NCBI RefSeq assembly: GCF_011947285.1
Contig: NZ_JAAOZT010000013.1
Span: 1 to 64,000 of the forward strand
DNA: 64,000 nt
Direction of reading: 5' to 3'
From: Glaciimonas immobilis
GTDB taxonomy: Bacteria; Pseudomonadota; Gammaproteobacteria; Burkholderiales; Burkholderiaceae_D
In this document: piece by piece, positions 36,156 through 45,198 of the stretch
Numbering within the stretch: the stretch's first letter is position 1
How the letters are laid out: every line of letters begins with the position of its first letter
Made by a program: the position numbers and the translations under genes
The notes under the pieces: generated by a model
Seen by the model: the letters and a program-made list of their open reading frames with translations, nothing else
Database searches by the model: none
What the model was told of the DNA's origin: nothing

Positions 36156-37955
36156 ATGATGAAGTCGCTCGAAAACCGTTTTTACTATCTTGATAACTTT
36201 TGCATCGCCATAAATTGGGTGCGGGAGCGTTACGACGATCTGCTCACGAAGGAAGAGCGCGGGTTCATCGATTTCTTCCCATTGTTACCGCAGCCCTCCA
36301 GAGCGCTGTTGGTGCGGATGCTGATGCGAAAGGGGGACTACTTTCGATCTGGAAAATTGTGCTATGACGAGATCGGGGAGGTTCAGGCCGCCGCCGCCCC
36401 GCTGATTGCCTTGGGATGGGTTAACGATGCCCCAGCGCTTCATTTGGATACTTTGTTTAGCCTATTAAAGAAAACAGAAGTAAGTCATATTTTCGGCGCA
36501 TTGCTGCGTAAAAATGCAGCTTATGCGGCGAAAAAAGCGGACCAGTTATTGGCGCTGCGCAATGAGTTTTCTGATGGGCCTGATGCGCGAGCGGACGTAG
36601 CTAGGGGCGTTGCTACCGCGGATGGTGCGGATGGTGCGGATGTTGCGGTTGGTGCTAATGCCGACGTCGATGCGCCTGTAAATGTTGCGACGGACGATAA
36701 CGCTGAGTCCGAGACCCGTGCATTTTTATCCTGGTATCCGGATGCCTCCGATTGTGTATATCAGGTTTGTGTAAGTGCACTATGTGATCGTTTAAGATTA
36801 TTGTTTTTCGGTAATCTGCGACAAGACTGGACCGAATTTGTCCTCGTTGATCTCGGCTTATTTACCTATGAAAAAGTCGCGTTTTCATTGGCATCCCGTG
36901 GATTTCAGCATCGCCAGGATATCGACGATTATTATTATCTGTACCAATGCGGGCAGCGGTTCCATCAGGGAGAGTCAGCAGAAACTGTACTAATCGATAT
37001 ACCGACCGAAAGCTATGACAGTATTTTGCTAGAGGGGCGACGCAACAGGTTGTTGTTTCAGATCGCGGAGCATTACGAGCAAGCTAAAGATTATGCAGCC
37101 GCACTCAACCTATATGGGCGGATCACTTATCCAGGTTCACGCGTTCGGACAATTCGCACCATGGAGCGGTGCGGGCATTTTTCTGCTGCATTCAGTCTAG
37201 CAAAAATTGCGGAAAATCAACCCGAAAGTGAGGCTGAGAAACAGCATCTGCTGCGGATTTTCCCCAGGTTAAACCGTCAGTTAGGATATCCAAAAGCGCC
37301 CGTTATTGAAAAAAGATCGGTAGACAGGATCGATCTGATGTTGCTTCGTCCCGCGGAGCCGAAATCAGTCGAGGAATGTGCCAGAGACCATATTGAGGCC
37401 CTCGCTCCGGAGCAGGGCGCGCGGGTACACTACGTTGAGAATGGGCTAATCAACTCTTTGTTTGGGCTGCTATGCTGGAATGCGATTTTTGCGCCGATCC
37501 CGAACGCCTTTTACCATCCGTTTCATACTGGTCCCGTCGATCTATATAGTCCCGATTTCTTTCAGCGTCGTGCTGCCCAGTTTGGCGAGAGTTTGCAACA
37601 ACTGGATTCCGATCAATATATATCGACCATTCGTCAAAGCTTTAAGGATAAATACGGTATTCAATCTCCCTTTGTGTTTTGGGAGTTAATGTCAAAAGAG
37701 TTATTGGAGGTTGCTCTGGCATGTTTGCCCGCGTACCATTTGAAACGATGGTTCGAACGCATGCTGGAAGATATCAAGTCAAACCGCGCAGGGATGCCCG
37801 ATCTTATTCAGTTTTGGCCGGCTGAAAAGAAATATCGGATGATCGAAGTAAAAGGACCGGGAGATCGATTACAAGATAATCAACTGCGTTGGCTCGACTA
37901 TTGCGCTCGAAACGACATGCCGGTGGCGGTATGTTACGTCCAATGGGCGGATTGA
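36156..37955 (+). CDS. FAN1-like VRR-NUC structure-specific nuclease
   Basis: 599 residues. The N-terminal part (LENRFYYLDNFCIAINWVRE, LLPQPSRALLVRMLMRKGDY) matches bacterial FAN1 proteins; a TPR-like helical region follows (about 285-375). The C-terminal VRR-NUC nuclease has GMPDLIQFWP and YRMIEVKGPGDRLQDNQLRW, giving the PD...EVK catalytic set. FAN1 cuts flapped and branched DNA and helps undo interstrand crosslinks. An Ala/Asp/Gly-rich low-complexity insert (about residues 146-190) is unusual. It lies 28 bases ahead of a helicase gene and probably forms an operon with it. Confidence 0.88.
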   Translation: MMKSLENRFYYLDNFCIAINWVRERYDDLLTKEERGFIDFFPLLPQPSRALLVRMLMRKGDYFRSGKLCYDEIGEVQAAAAPLIALGWVNDAPALHLDTLFSLLKKTEVSHIFGALLRKNAAYAAKKADQLLALRNEFSDGPDARADVARGVATADGADGADVAVGANADVDAPVNVATDDNAESETRAFLSWYPDASDCVYQVCVSALCDRLRLLFFGNLRQDWTEFVLVDLGLFTYEKVAFSLASRGFQHRQDIDDYYYLYQCGQRFHQGESAETVLIDIPTESYDSILLEGRRNRLLFQIAEHYEQAKDYAAALNLYGRITYPGSRVRTIRTMERCGHFSAAFSLAKIAENQPESEAEKQHLLRIFPRLNRQLGYPKAPVIEKRSVDRIDLMLLRPAEPKSVEECARDHIEALAPEQGARVHYVENGLINSLFGLLCWNAIFAPIPNAFYHPFHTGPVDLYSPDFFQRRAAQFGESLQQLDSDQYISTIRQSFKDKYGIQSPFVFWELMSKELLEVALACLPAYHLKRWFERMLEDIKSNRAGMPDLIQFWPAEKKYRMIEVKGPGDRLQDNQLRWLDYCARNDMPVAVCYVQWAD

Positions 37956-37983
37956 ATACTAAACCATCAATGAAATACCAACA

Positions 37984-40524
37984 ATGACATACCGTGTGAC
38001 CGTCCGGAACCTATGCGAGTTCACCGCGAAGCGCGGCGATCTTGATCTGCGCTTCACACCTTCACCCTCTGCACAAGAAGGCATTGCCGGACATGGAATA
38101 GTTCAATCACGGCGCGTCGCGCCTTATTTGTCAGAGCTTAGCCTTAGCGGCGAAATCAATAATTTGCAGGTCGTGGGAAGAGCAGACGGCTACGATCCGG
38201 TCACAAATCAACTTGAAGAAATCAAGACTTACCGCGGTGACTTCCACCAAATCCCGGATAACCATCGCCAACTACATTGGGCGCAGGTAAAGATTTATGG
38301 ATGGATGCTGTGCCAGGAACGCGGCTTGTCGGCAGTCACGCTGGCGCTGGTTTATTTTGACATCCGGAGTCAACAAGAAACGGTGATCGCTGAGTCTCAC
38401 TCTGCCCTGGACCTTAAGCAATTTTTTGAAACGCAATGCGCTTTGTTTCTGGCTTGGTCACAATCTGAACTGACCCATCGCGCGGCGCGTGATCAAGCGC
38501 TGGACGCACTGAAATTTCCTTACGCTGATTTTCGGACTGGACAACGCGCATTGGCGGAGGACGTCTATCGCGCTACTATCAGCGGTCGATGCTTGATGGT
38601 GCAAGCGCCAACCGGCATCGGAAAAACCGTCGGCACCTTGTTCCCGACACTTAAAGCGTGCCCAGGGCAGGGTGTGGATAAAATATTTTTCCTCGCCGCC
38701 AAGACCTCTGGCCGCAGCCTTGCGCTAGACGCGCTTAATGTGATCCGAACGACGGCAGGTATTTTGCCGTTGCGGGTGCTCGAACTGGTCGCGCGCGACA
38801 AAGCGTGCGAACATCCGGATAAAGCTTGTCATGGGGACTCTTGCCCGCTTGCGCACGGTTTTTATGATCGTCTGCCAGCTGCACGTCAGGCGGCTGCGGA
38901 CCTTCAGGTGATGAATCGGCAGGCCCTGCGAACGGTAGCATTGGCACATCAGGTATGCCCTTATTATCTGGGGCAGGATATGGTGCGCTGGAGCGACGTG
39001 GTGGTGGGCGACTATAACTATTATTTCGACTTGAACGCTATGCTCTACGGGCTGACCGTGGCTAATCAATGGCGCGTGACCGTTCTGGTGGATGAGGCAC
39101 ACAACATGGTTGAGCGTGTCCGCAATATGTATACAGCCCAGCTGGATCAAATTGATTTTAATATTGCGCGACGTGAAGCGCCGCTCGGACTTAAAAAGCC
39201 ATTAGATCGCTTTAACCGGCATTGGAATACATTCAACAAGAAGCAGAGCGAGGAAAACAAAGACGCCGCTTATCACGTCTGTGCCTCTATTCCGTCCACC
39301 TTCTCCGATGCGTTACAGCAAGTCATCAACGCGCTCTCCGAGTACATGAATGAGAATCCCCTCGGACTAAACTCGCGGCTATTACAGTCCTATTTTGATT
39401 TGTTGCTTTTCTCGAACCTGCTGGCCTCGTTTGACACACATTCAATATTCGATATTTCCATTGCAGGAAATAAAACAGAAAAGATGGTGGGAAAAATAGC
39501 CGGACAGCCGCCAGTTACATTAACAGGAAAAAGTGCAGGACTAAACGGCAATCCTTTTCAGTTGATAGCGGCAGTAGAGAAGGCGAGTGCCAAGGCCACG
39601 GTTCTTTGTGTGCGTAATATTATTCCCGCCCCGTTTCTGGCCCAGCGATTTGCAGCAGCGCGTTCGGTCGTTATGTTTTCTGCCACATTGACGCCGTTGC
39701 AGTTCTATAGTGACACTCTTGGTATGCCCGAAAACACGGCCTGGATTGAGGTCCAGTCGCCGTTTTCCCCCGATCAGTTATATGTTCAAATCAACGCCAT
39801 CTCTACGCGTTATCAAGATCGTGCAGATTCATTGATGCCGATAGCGACGTTGATCGGGAAAACTTACTCGTCGACACCAGGAAATTACCTCGCTTTTTTC
39901 AGTAGTTTTGACTATCTCCAAAAAGTGGCAGACCTCTTTGCAGCTCGCTTTCCCGAAATTCCTATATGGGTTCAGTCGCGACGTATGGCAGAGTCAGAGC
40001 GCGAACAATTTTTGGCGCGCTTTTCACCCAGCGCTAAGGGAGTAGGATTTGCCGTCTTAGGAGGCGCCTTTGCAGAAGGCATTGACTTGCCGGGTGATTG
40101 CCTGATAGGAGCGTTTATTGCCACCTTGGGACTGCCTCCATTGAATCCTGTTAATGCGCAGGTGATGCAATGCATGAGCACCGCTTTTGGTGCTGACGCC
40201 GGTTATGATTACACGTACCTATTCCCCGGAATCCGTAAAGTTGTTCAGGCGGCAGGTCGGGTGATCCGCAGCCAGCATGACCGTGGCTCTGTGTATTTAA
40301 TCGATGACAGGTTTGCGCAACCAAACGTCGCTCGGCTTTTACCACCTTGGTGGAATGTTGATCTTAAGCGGATTAAAGAGGGTACAGCGGTGACTTCTGG
40401 TGATCCGGTTAGCGCACCGGTCAGGGCTGCGTTGGTTACCTCTGTCGCTTCGCCCGCACCCGTAGCTTCCGCTACTTCGGTAACCGGGCAACAACTTGGA
40501 ATTATTTTTCCAACGATAGATTGA
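37984..40524 (+). CDS. XPD/DinG-family helicase with N-terminal Cas4-like nuclease domain
   Basis: 846 residues. Residues about 45-150 form a PD-(D/E)XK-like domain (VVGRADGYDP, then LEEIKTYRGDF, QLHWAQVKIYGWML). The superfamily 2 helicase follows: Walker A APTGIGKT near 212, iron-sulfur cysteines (ACEHPDKACHGDSC with a later VCPYY), DEAH in LVDEAHNMVERV, then GGAFAEGIDLPGDCLIG and QAAGRVIRSQHDRG. This resembles FANCJ/XPD-type helicases. The nuclease domain has the D...EXK residues, so cutting activity is plausible. Together with the FAN1-like protein it forms a likely crosslink-repair pair. Confidence 0.88.
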   Translation: MTYRVTVRNLCEFTAKRGDLDLRFTPSPSAQEGIAGHGIVQSRRVAPYLSELSLSGEINNLQVVGRADGYDPVTNQLEEIKTYRGDFHQIPDNHRQLHWAQVKIYGWMLCQERGLSAVTLALVYFDIRSQQETVIAESHSALDLKQFFETQCALFLAWSQSELTHRAARDQALDALKFPYADFRTGQRALAEDVYRATISGRCLMVQAPTGIGKTVGTLFPTLKACPGQGVDKIFFLAAKTSGRSLALDALNVIRTTAGILPLRVLELVARDKACEHPDKACHGDSCPLAHGFYDRLPAARQAAADLQVMNRQALRTVALAHQVCPYYLGQDMVRWSDVVVGDYNYYFDLNAMLYGLTVANQWRVTVLVDEAHNMVERVRNMYTAQLDQIDFNIARREAPLGLKKPLDRFNRHWNTFNKKQSEENKDAAYHVCASIPSTFSDALQQVINALSEYMNENPLGLNSRLLQSYFDLLLFSNLLASFDTHSIFDISIAGNKTEKMVGKIAGQPPVTLTGKSAGLNGNPFQLIAAVEKASAKATVLCVRNIIPAPFLAQRFAAARSVVMFSATLTPLQFYSDTLGMPENTAWIEVQSPFSPDQLYVQINAISTRYQDRADSLMPIATLIGKTYSSTPGNYLAFFSSFDYLQKVADLFAARFPEIPIWVQSRRMAESEREQFLARFSPSAKGVGFAVLGGAFAEGIDLPGDCLIGAFIATLGLPPLNPVNAQVMQCMSTAFGADAGYDYTYLFPGIRKVVQAAGRVIRSQHDRGSVYLIDDRFAQPNVARLLPPWWNVDLKRIKEGTAVTSGDPVSAPVRAALVTSVASPAPVASATSVTGQQLGIIFPTID

Positions 40525-40934
40525 GGGCGGGCTGAGGAAGAGCAGTGTCATCGGAAACATCCTTTCGCAGCGGCGCATCGCCAATCGCATCAACACGTTG
40601 CAAAAACCGCAGCGCTAAAATTTTTCGTCACAGGTTATTTTGCGTATTTATTTCGGAATGGCTACTGTGCGGTATCGCTGCTTTGCCGTTGGTTGCGAAT
40701 ACTATTGATATCGCAGCCGATATTGCTGCGATATTAAAGACGAGAACCAAAAATACTGCCAATACAAGCGCTGCTGGCTTCCCCCCCGCGTAAAAAAAGG
40801 GCTGCACTGCAGGGTGCATTGGCTTATTCTATTTCGGCTTCGCCGGTTCGCACTTATTGGTATAAGCGCTGACTTTCTCCTCGGCTGCAGATATCGCTGA
40901 AAGTATCATGGCGATACCATCCCTCCTCTTATGA
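40525..40934. other. Intergenic region without confident gene
   Basis: About 410 bases. Both strands carry overlapping short frames (40545-40793 plus, 40628-40819 minus, the latter with one hydrophobic segment), none with a good ribosome-binding site or a known family. Confidence 0.4.
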
Positions 40935-41411
40935 TCACAAACCCTGAACCGTCATCTGCTTTTTACGTTCAAGCATTTGATCGCGTAATGCGACAAGATT
41001 AAGCTGAGATTTTTTTACTTGAGGAAACATCTCTGTCTCTTCTTCGAGGACATGATGCGCTATTTGTTCCGACAGAACTTTTACTTTCGCGTCGAACAAT
41101 TCATCGTCGGGTTCCATGATCTTGATTTGTTCGATGAGTTCTTTTGCACTCGCATGTTCAATAATAGCCTCATTGACCAAGTCCGGACCATCCTTGGCTG
41201 CATCCCGCGCGGCAGGGTAAAAAATTTCTTCCTCAATGATGCAGTGGACGGTCAGTGCGGCACATATTTCTTCGGCCAATATTTTCTTCGCCCGCAATGC
41301 GCCCTCGTCCAATTTCTCGATTTGTTGAAATTTGGCTTTCACGTTCTCATGATCGGCCACGAGCATCGCTATTGCATCTATAAAGCTGTGATTAGTTTCA
41401 ACGGGATTCAT
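40935..41411 (-). CDS. Hemerythrin HHE-domain protein
   Basis: 158 residues. Four helices carry the iron-ligand pattern: MLVADHENVKAKF, the long helix with ALTVHCIIEEEIFYPAARDA, ATAKELIEQI-like EHASAKELIEQI, and LSEQIAHHVLEEETEMFPQV. These His/Glu positions match hemerythrin HHE proteins that bind a di-iron centre and sense or store oxygen, NO or iron. No signal peptide, so cytoplasmic. Confidence 0.93.
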   Translation of the reverse strand: MNPVETNHSFIDAIAMLVADHENVKAKFQQIEKLDEGALRAKKILAEEICAALTVHCIIEEEIFYPAARDAAKDGPDLVNEAIIEHASAKELIEQIKIMEPDDELFDAKVKVLSEQIAHHVLEEETEMFPQVKKSQLNLVALRDQMLERKKQMTVQGL

Positions 41412-41919
41412 GTTAATCCTTTAGAAAATTGAAAAAGTGGTAGCCCATGTAAATCTTGGAAGTTGAATTTAATGTAGGAGCAGCCGGCTTAAAAGTAAAC
41501 CTCTGTAAGCGCGGACCTGCCTGAAGATTTTCGTTAACTGTGTGGCACCTATACGAGGTAAAACCTAAGCTACAAGCAGAAAACCATCCTGACAATTCAC
41601 TAAATTTTCATCGTTTCCTACAAAAAAATCAGTGTTCCTCCGATATCAGCAGGCAACGCCGCCCCTTACGATTCAACCGTTGCTATAAAAGTATTTATTG
41701 AAATGATGCAGGTAAAATATTTAATTTTGGCAAGTGGCTTTAAGCACTCGCATCAATAGTATCGAGGGACGGTGAAGAAAGGTCTACTGTAACGATATGA
41801 CTAGGTAAGTTTCTATCCGCCTTTTAGCGCATTTATCATTAAACGGTAGCATCAAAGAACGTGGCAATGGTTATGCATGAACACCTGCAATTTTTTATTG
41901 AACATTTAAGGAGAGTCAG
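41412..41919. other. Intergenic region, divergent promoters
   Basis: About 508 bases between the divergent hemerythrin and membrane-protein genes. AT-rich toward the right. No gene or RNA recognised. Confidence 0.4.
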
Positions 41920-42915
41920 ATGGATGATCAGTCCAGAATTTCAGGTTTGCATCCGCTGGAAGCCGGCAGGGACCTCGGTGTCGGTGATGGCAACGCCTCT
42001 GGAGTATCCTGGGCCGCGATCTTTGCTGGTGCGGTAGCTGCAGCTGCGTTATCGCTGGTGCTATTTATCCTCGGTACCGGGCTCGGATTATCGTCCGTTT
42101 CGCCGTGGTCATACAACGCTGCCCCTTTAGGGAAGGCCACCATTATCTGGCTTGCGTTCACGCAACTGGCCGCTGCTGGTATCGGCGGGTACATGGCAGG
42201 GCGCTTACGTATTAAATGGGCAAGCGTCCACAGTACGGAAGTTTATTTTAGGGATACTGCGCACGGATTGCTGACGTGGGCAGTTGCGACCTTACTGACG
42301 GCAGCTTTTCTGACGAGTGCGGTTAGTGCAATCACCAGCGGGGCAGTGCAAGTTGGCGGTGCCGCTGTTGCCGCCGTCGGCGCAACCGCAGGTGCCAGCG
42401 CAAATGGTGCCAATTATTTCTCCGATATGTTGTTGCGTCAGACTTCCTCAGCTTCGTCAGACGGGATAAATACTGCCGCCGTACCGAATGAGGCTGGCGG
42501 GAATACAACAGGCGCCTTAGCCACGGGGGCCGGTCCATCTGGTTCTATGGCTTCGAATAGTGCAATTCGCCCCGGCGAAAATACTGCTCTTCGTGCTGAA
42601 ATGGTTAGAATATTAGCTAACGCTACACGCACCGGTACCTTGCCTGCCGACGATAAAGCATACTTATCACAACAAGTTTCGCAAACGACGGGTCTACCAA
42701 GGGACGCTGCCAATAAAAGGGTCGATGACATTTTTGCGCGTATGACTAAAGCTAAAACCGATGCTGAGGTCGCTGCAAAAGATACTGCAGACAAGGCAAG
42801 AAAGGTGGCTGCTCAGTCTGCGTTGTGGATATTTGTTGCACTCCTGTTAGGAGCATTCTTTGCCAGTGTGATGGCTACATTGGGCGGTAAACAACGTGAT
42901 CGTGTGTGGGGGTAA
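41920..42915 (+). CDS. Alanine/glycine-rich membrane protein of stress clusters
   Basis: 331 residues, AAGGAGAG before the ATG. Four hydrophobic segments: VSWAAIFAGAVAAAALSLVL (about 28-50), an Ala/Gly-rich pair with FTQLAAAGIGGYMAGRLR (about 80-100), a third near 125-150, and a last one near 300-320 (ALWIFVALLLGAFFASVMAT). A soluble part between the third and fourth is Ala/Thr-rich with an Asp/Lys-rich helix (MTKAKTDAEVAAKDTADKAR). Similar membrane proteins are common in Burkholderiales stress loci; function is unknown. Confidence 0.75.
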   Translation: MDDQSRISGLHPLEAGRDLGVGDGNASGVSWAAIFAGAVAAAALSLVLFILGTGLGLSSVSPWSYNAAPLGKATIIWLAFTQLAAAGIGGYMAGRLRIKWASVHSTEVYFRDTAHGLLTWAVATLLTAAFLTSAVSAITSGAVQVGGAAVAAVGATAGASANGANYFSDMLLRQTSSASSDGINTAAVPNEAGGNTTGALATGAGPSGSMASNSAIRPGENTALRAEMVRILANATRTGTLPADDKAYLSQQVSQTTGLPRDAANKRVDDIFARMTKAKTDAEVAAKDTADKARKVAAQSALWIFVALLLGAFFASVMATLGGKQRDRVWG

Positions 42916-42991
42916 GTCACACGATAACCGCTTTACACGCTTCCGACTTATTCGGTTACTTTACGATATCTTTATACCGCTGGAGAAGATG

Positions 42992-43063
42992 ATGGGATCT
43001 ATTTTATTATGGCTTATCGGTATTCCTATTCCAATTATCATTTTGATTGCCTTATTAACTTAA
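42992..43063 (+). CDS. 23-residue membrane peptide
   Basis: A very short ORF beginning MGSILLWLIGIPIPIIILIA and ending LLT; GGAG at 42982-42985 sits six bases before ATG 42992 (an ATG at 42989 directly precedes it). One membrane helix with an I-P-I-P turn fills it. I recall near-identical short peptides, often with W-L-x-G-(I/V)-P-I-P, in stress regions of Proteobacteria. It follows the membrane protein gene by 76 bases. Confidence 0.65.
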   Translation: MGSILLWLIGIPIPIIILIALLT

Positions 43064-43189
43064 TGCTGGCACCCCTCTTGAAATGGGATACGCTTTTCAA
43101 ACGGTATCTGTAAGCGCACCGTTTTCGCAGGGACTTGAGGGAATAAAGGCAATAACGCGCATGACAAATCAAATTCTTAGTGGGATATT

Positions 43190-43214
43190 AATAGGTACAG
43201 GGTGAGTACCTATT
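43190..43214. promoter_or_regulatory. Inverted repeat upstream of the cold-shock gene
   Basis: AATAGGTAC (43190-43198) and GTACCTATT (43206-43214) form a perfect 9-bp inverted repeat around a 7-base spacer, about 85 bases before the cspA ATG. It could be an operator or a leader hairpin. Confidence 0.5.
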
Positions 43215-43298
43215 GATAGAGGTGAGTTGCAGGAATGGGGCGGTATCGTCGTTTTTCTCTGACAACTTGTTTGGCGTTTTAACTTGGAAGGATGCATT

Positions 43299-43502
43299 AT
43301 GGCAACGGGTACTGTGAAATGGTTTAACGACTCCAAAGGTTTTGGTTTTATAACCCCCGACGATGGGGGCGAAGACCTATTCGCCCATTTTTCGGCAATA
43401 CAGATGGGGGGATTTAAAACTTTGAAAGAAGGTCAGAAAGTAACATTTGATGTGACGCAAGGCCCCAAGGGAAAACAAGCCTCGAACATTCAAAATCCTT
43501 AA
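43299..43502 (+). CDS. cspA: Cold-shock protein (CspA family)
   Basis: 67 residues from ATG 43299, with GGAAGGA just upstream. The RNP motifs are intact: [10 protein letters not shown] and DLFAHFSAI. Starts [17 protein letters not shown], typical of CspA-type RNA chaperones that melt mRNA structure. A roughly 200-base 5' region with an inverted repeat precedes it, and a strong terminator follows. Confidence 0.96.
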   Translation: MATGTVKWFNDSKGFGFITPDDGGEDLFAHFSAIQMGGFKTLKEGQKVTFDVTQGPKGKQASNIQNP

Positions 43503-43540
43503 CCACTGCGCGGCATTGCCTTAAAGTTGCGGCGCTGATC

Positions 43541-43571
43541 AATGGCTCATTTTTTTAGAAAATGGGCCATT
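43541..43571 (+). terminator. Rho-independent terminator of cspA
   Basis: AATGGCTCATTTT (43541-43553) pairs with AAAATGGGCCATT (43559-43571), a 13-bp stem with one G-U pair and a 5-base loop, beginning 39 bases after the stop. Confidence 0.85.
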
Positions 43572-43913
43572 TCATTGGCGGGGAGAATTAAATTTATTTT
43601 TTTAAATACAATAAATATTGCGCAGCCTTGTGATTTAGGAGTAATTTATCTCACGTCTATCCTTCATGATTTTTATTAATTTCGTTCTGGATAGCAAGGG
43701 AAAGAGATTACAATTTTCGTGAAACTTTATTCAATTTTTTATAGTCTTATTGATTATTGGAAGCGTTAAAAATATTAATAAAGTTTCTTTATGCTTATAA
43801 AAAGCTTAAAGCGTTGTACTCACGTAATTTATTCCTCGTGGGCCTTTGTCACGGATCGCAAACTCAAATAAACATTTGACACTCACTCAACAATATTAAT
43901 TAGGGAGCATGAT
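43572..43913. other. AT-rich intergenic region
   Basis: About 340 AT-rich bases. A TTGACA at 43876-43881 followed by TAATTA 15 bases on could be a promoter for the small gene at 43914. No gene recognised. Confidence 0.35.
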
Positions 43914-44102
43914 ATGACCAGAGGTCCTTTATTTCGTGAAGAAGATAGAATTGGCCAGCGCTTGCGTATTAATCAAAAAGCGCCCCTACTTGCGACGGGA
44001 GAAGTGTCAGACAAACCAGGGAAGAGTGATGCCTTGTGGACGCGTATGAACATAGCGATGCGCTTATCCTGTCAACAAATAAAGCCCACTTCGAAGCCAT
44101 AA
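43914..44102 (+). CDS. Small hypothetical protein
   Basis: 62 residues, charged, with no membrane segment; ATG 43914 follows TTAGGGAGCATGAT. Arg/Gln/Lys-rich (FREEDRIGQRLRINQKAP). No family recognised. Support is the ribosome-binding site and an upstream promoter-like sequence only. Confidence 0.45.
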   Translation: MTRGPLFREEDRIGQRLRINQKAPLLATGEVSDKPGKSDALWTRMNIAMRLSCQQIKPTSKP

Positions 44103-45027
44103 TAACGCTAGCGCAATGCGCCGCCAAAGTTATAAACCGTCAGATAAATCAGCAATGAAAAGTATTGGCTGGTTTGTCTGGTTTATGAAATGTATTACGC
44201 ATCACTTTCGACTCTGCCAAGTCCGTATCGGGTCAAATCCTTTCGAATGCTTATTCGATTCAGCTTTTCCAAAACCATTCCCAATTTTTCTGAACCCCGC
44301 AGGCGATCCGGGGGATTAAAATTGAAGGTGGCAATATTCCGGGAGCCCAACTATGAGCGCCCGACGAAACGAAATCTTTTAACTCCGTACGATGATTGTC
44401 GTTGCCATGCTCTTTGTTGAAAGTCACGCCTCAGAGTGAAGCCCTTCTCTTAATTCCCAACAAGCCGAGAAATTTAGGCGTTTAAAATCCAATGACCAAT
44501 ATTCCAACGCCATCCCGGGGTCTTGCAGCCAGAGGGCGGAATTTGGTCTTTTTTTTCGGCGTAATTTTACGTGCGAGGGATGCACGTATTTTTTGACGTT
44601 ATTTCATGACTTTTTTACGATACGGAAAAATGCTATCGCCTGTGTTCCGCAATATTTTTAAAATGCTTAGAAGTATCTGTCATATAAGAAATATTTTCAC
44701 GGGGTGAATATTTTCACAACGAATGACTTTTGAGGCCTCATTCCCAAATTATCGAGCATGCTTGGTGGTAACTTTTGAATAATACGCCGTTTTAAAATAA
44801 CGGCTTCTTACAGCGCTTCTTTGCCCTTCGTAATTTTATGGGCGAGAGTGGGCGCAGTAAAACATTATCAATATTCACCGCCACCTTTAATAATATTTCC
44901 GATTCACACCTCCCTATTTAAAGGGTTTGAGCCGTTACTGAGCGCACCGTGCGGCTCGACCAACCACACGTTCAATATGTAGTCGTTTTTCCGTTACTAT
45001 TTCTCTCCGCCAATTTACTCCCCTTGT
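44103..45027. other. Long poorly coding region
   Basis: Over 900 bases with no frame that shows a family motif. Short frames (for instance 44116-44319) lack convincing starts. The middle is AT-rich, and a near-direct repeat AATATTTTCAC occurs near 44690-44715. It may be decayed sequence. Confidence 0.4.
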
Positions 45028-45033
45028 TATAAT
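45028..45033 (+). promoter_or_regulatory. Extended -10 promoter of the efflux gene
   Basis: TGTTATAAT (45025-45033) is a perfect extended -10 element. Transcription would start near 45040, giving a leader of about 160 bases before ATG 45199. No good -35 is visible, as is usual for extended -10 promoters. Confidence 0.5.
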
Positions 45034-45039
45034 CTGGTG

Positions 45040-45198
45040 CGTCATTTCTCTGTAAGGAGTGACGATCTGGGGATAAATCTTACGGAAAACCCGGAGTGAC
45101 CCTGAGACCCGAAGAAGAAAATACGCTCAACAGATCATATCCGCAGTAAAAGCGGGAGCAGCTTTGAGACAAACTCTCAGTACGACTTAAGGATCAAC
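45040..45198 (+). promoter_or_regulatory. Structured 5' leader, possible riboswitch
   Basis: Several pairings can be drawn: CTGTAAG (45050-45056) with CTTACGG (45079-45085, one G-U pair), CTGAGA (45102-45107) with TCTCAG (45175-45180) as a closing stem, and CCGC (45141-45144) with GCGG (45152-45155) inside it. CCCGAAGAAGAAAA and AAACTCTCAG recall conserved parts of glycine aptamers, but the rest does not fit that class well. No T-run follows, so control would be at translation. Confidence 0.35.

Noticed and set aside
40545-40819. Overlapping small ORFs on both strands
   Set aside because: Neither has a good ribosome-binding site or known family; one hydrophobic stretch is weak evidence.
45061-45198. 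Firm call of a glycine riboswitch
   Set aside because: Only two short segments match the glycine aptamer; the P1/P2 layout does not fit, and an efflux pump is not a usual client.
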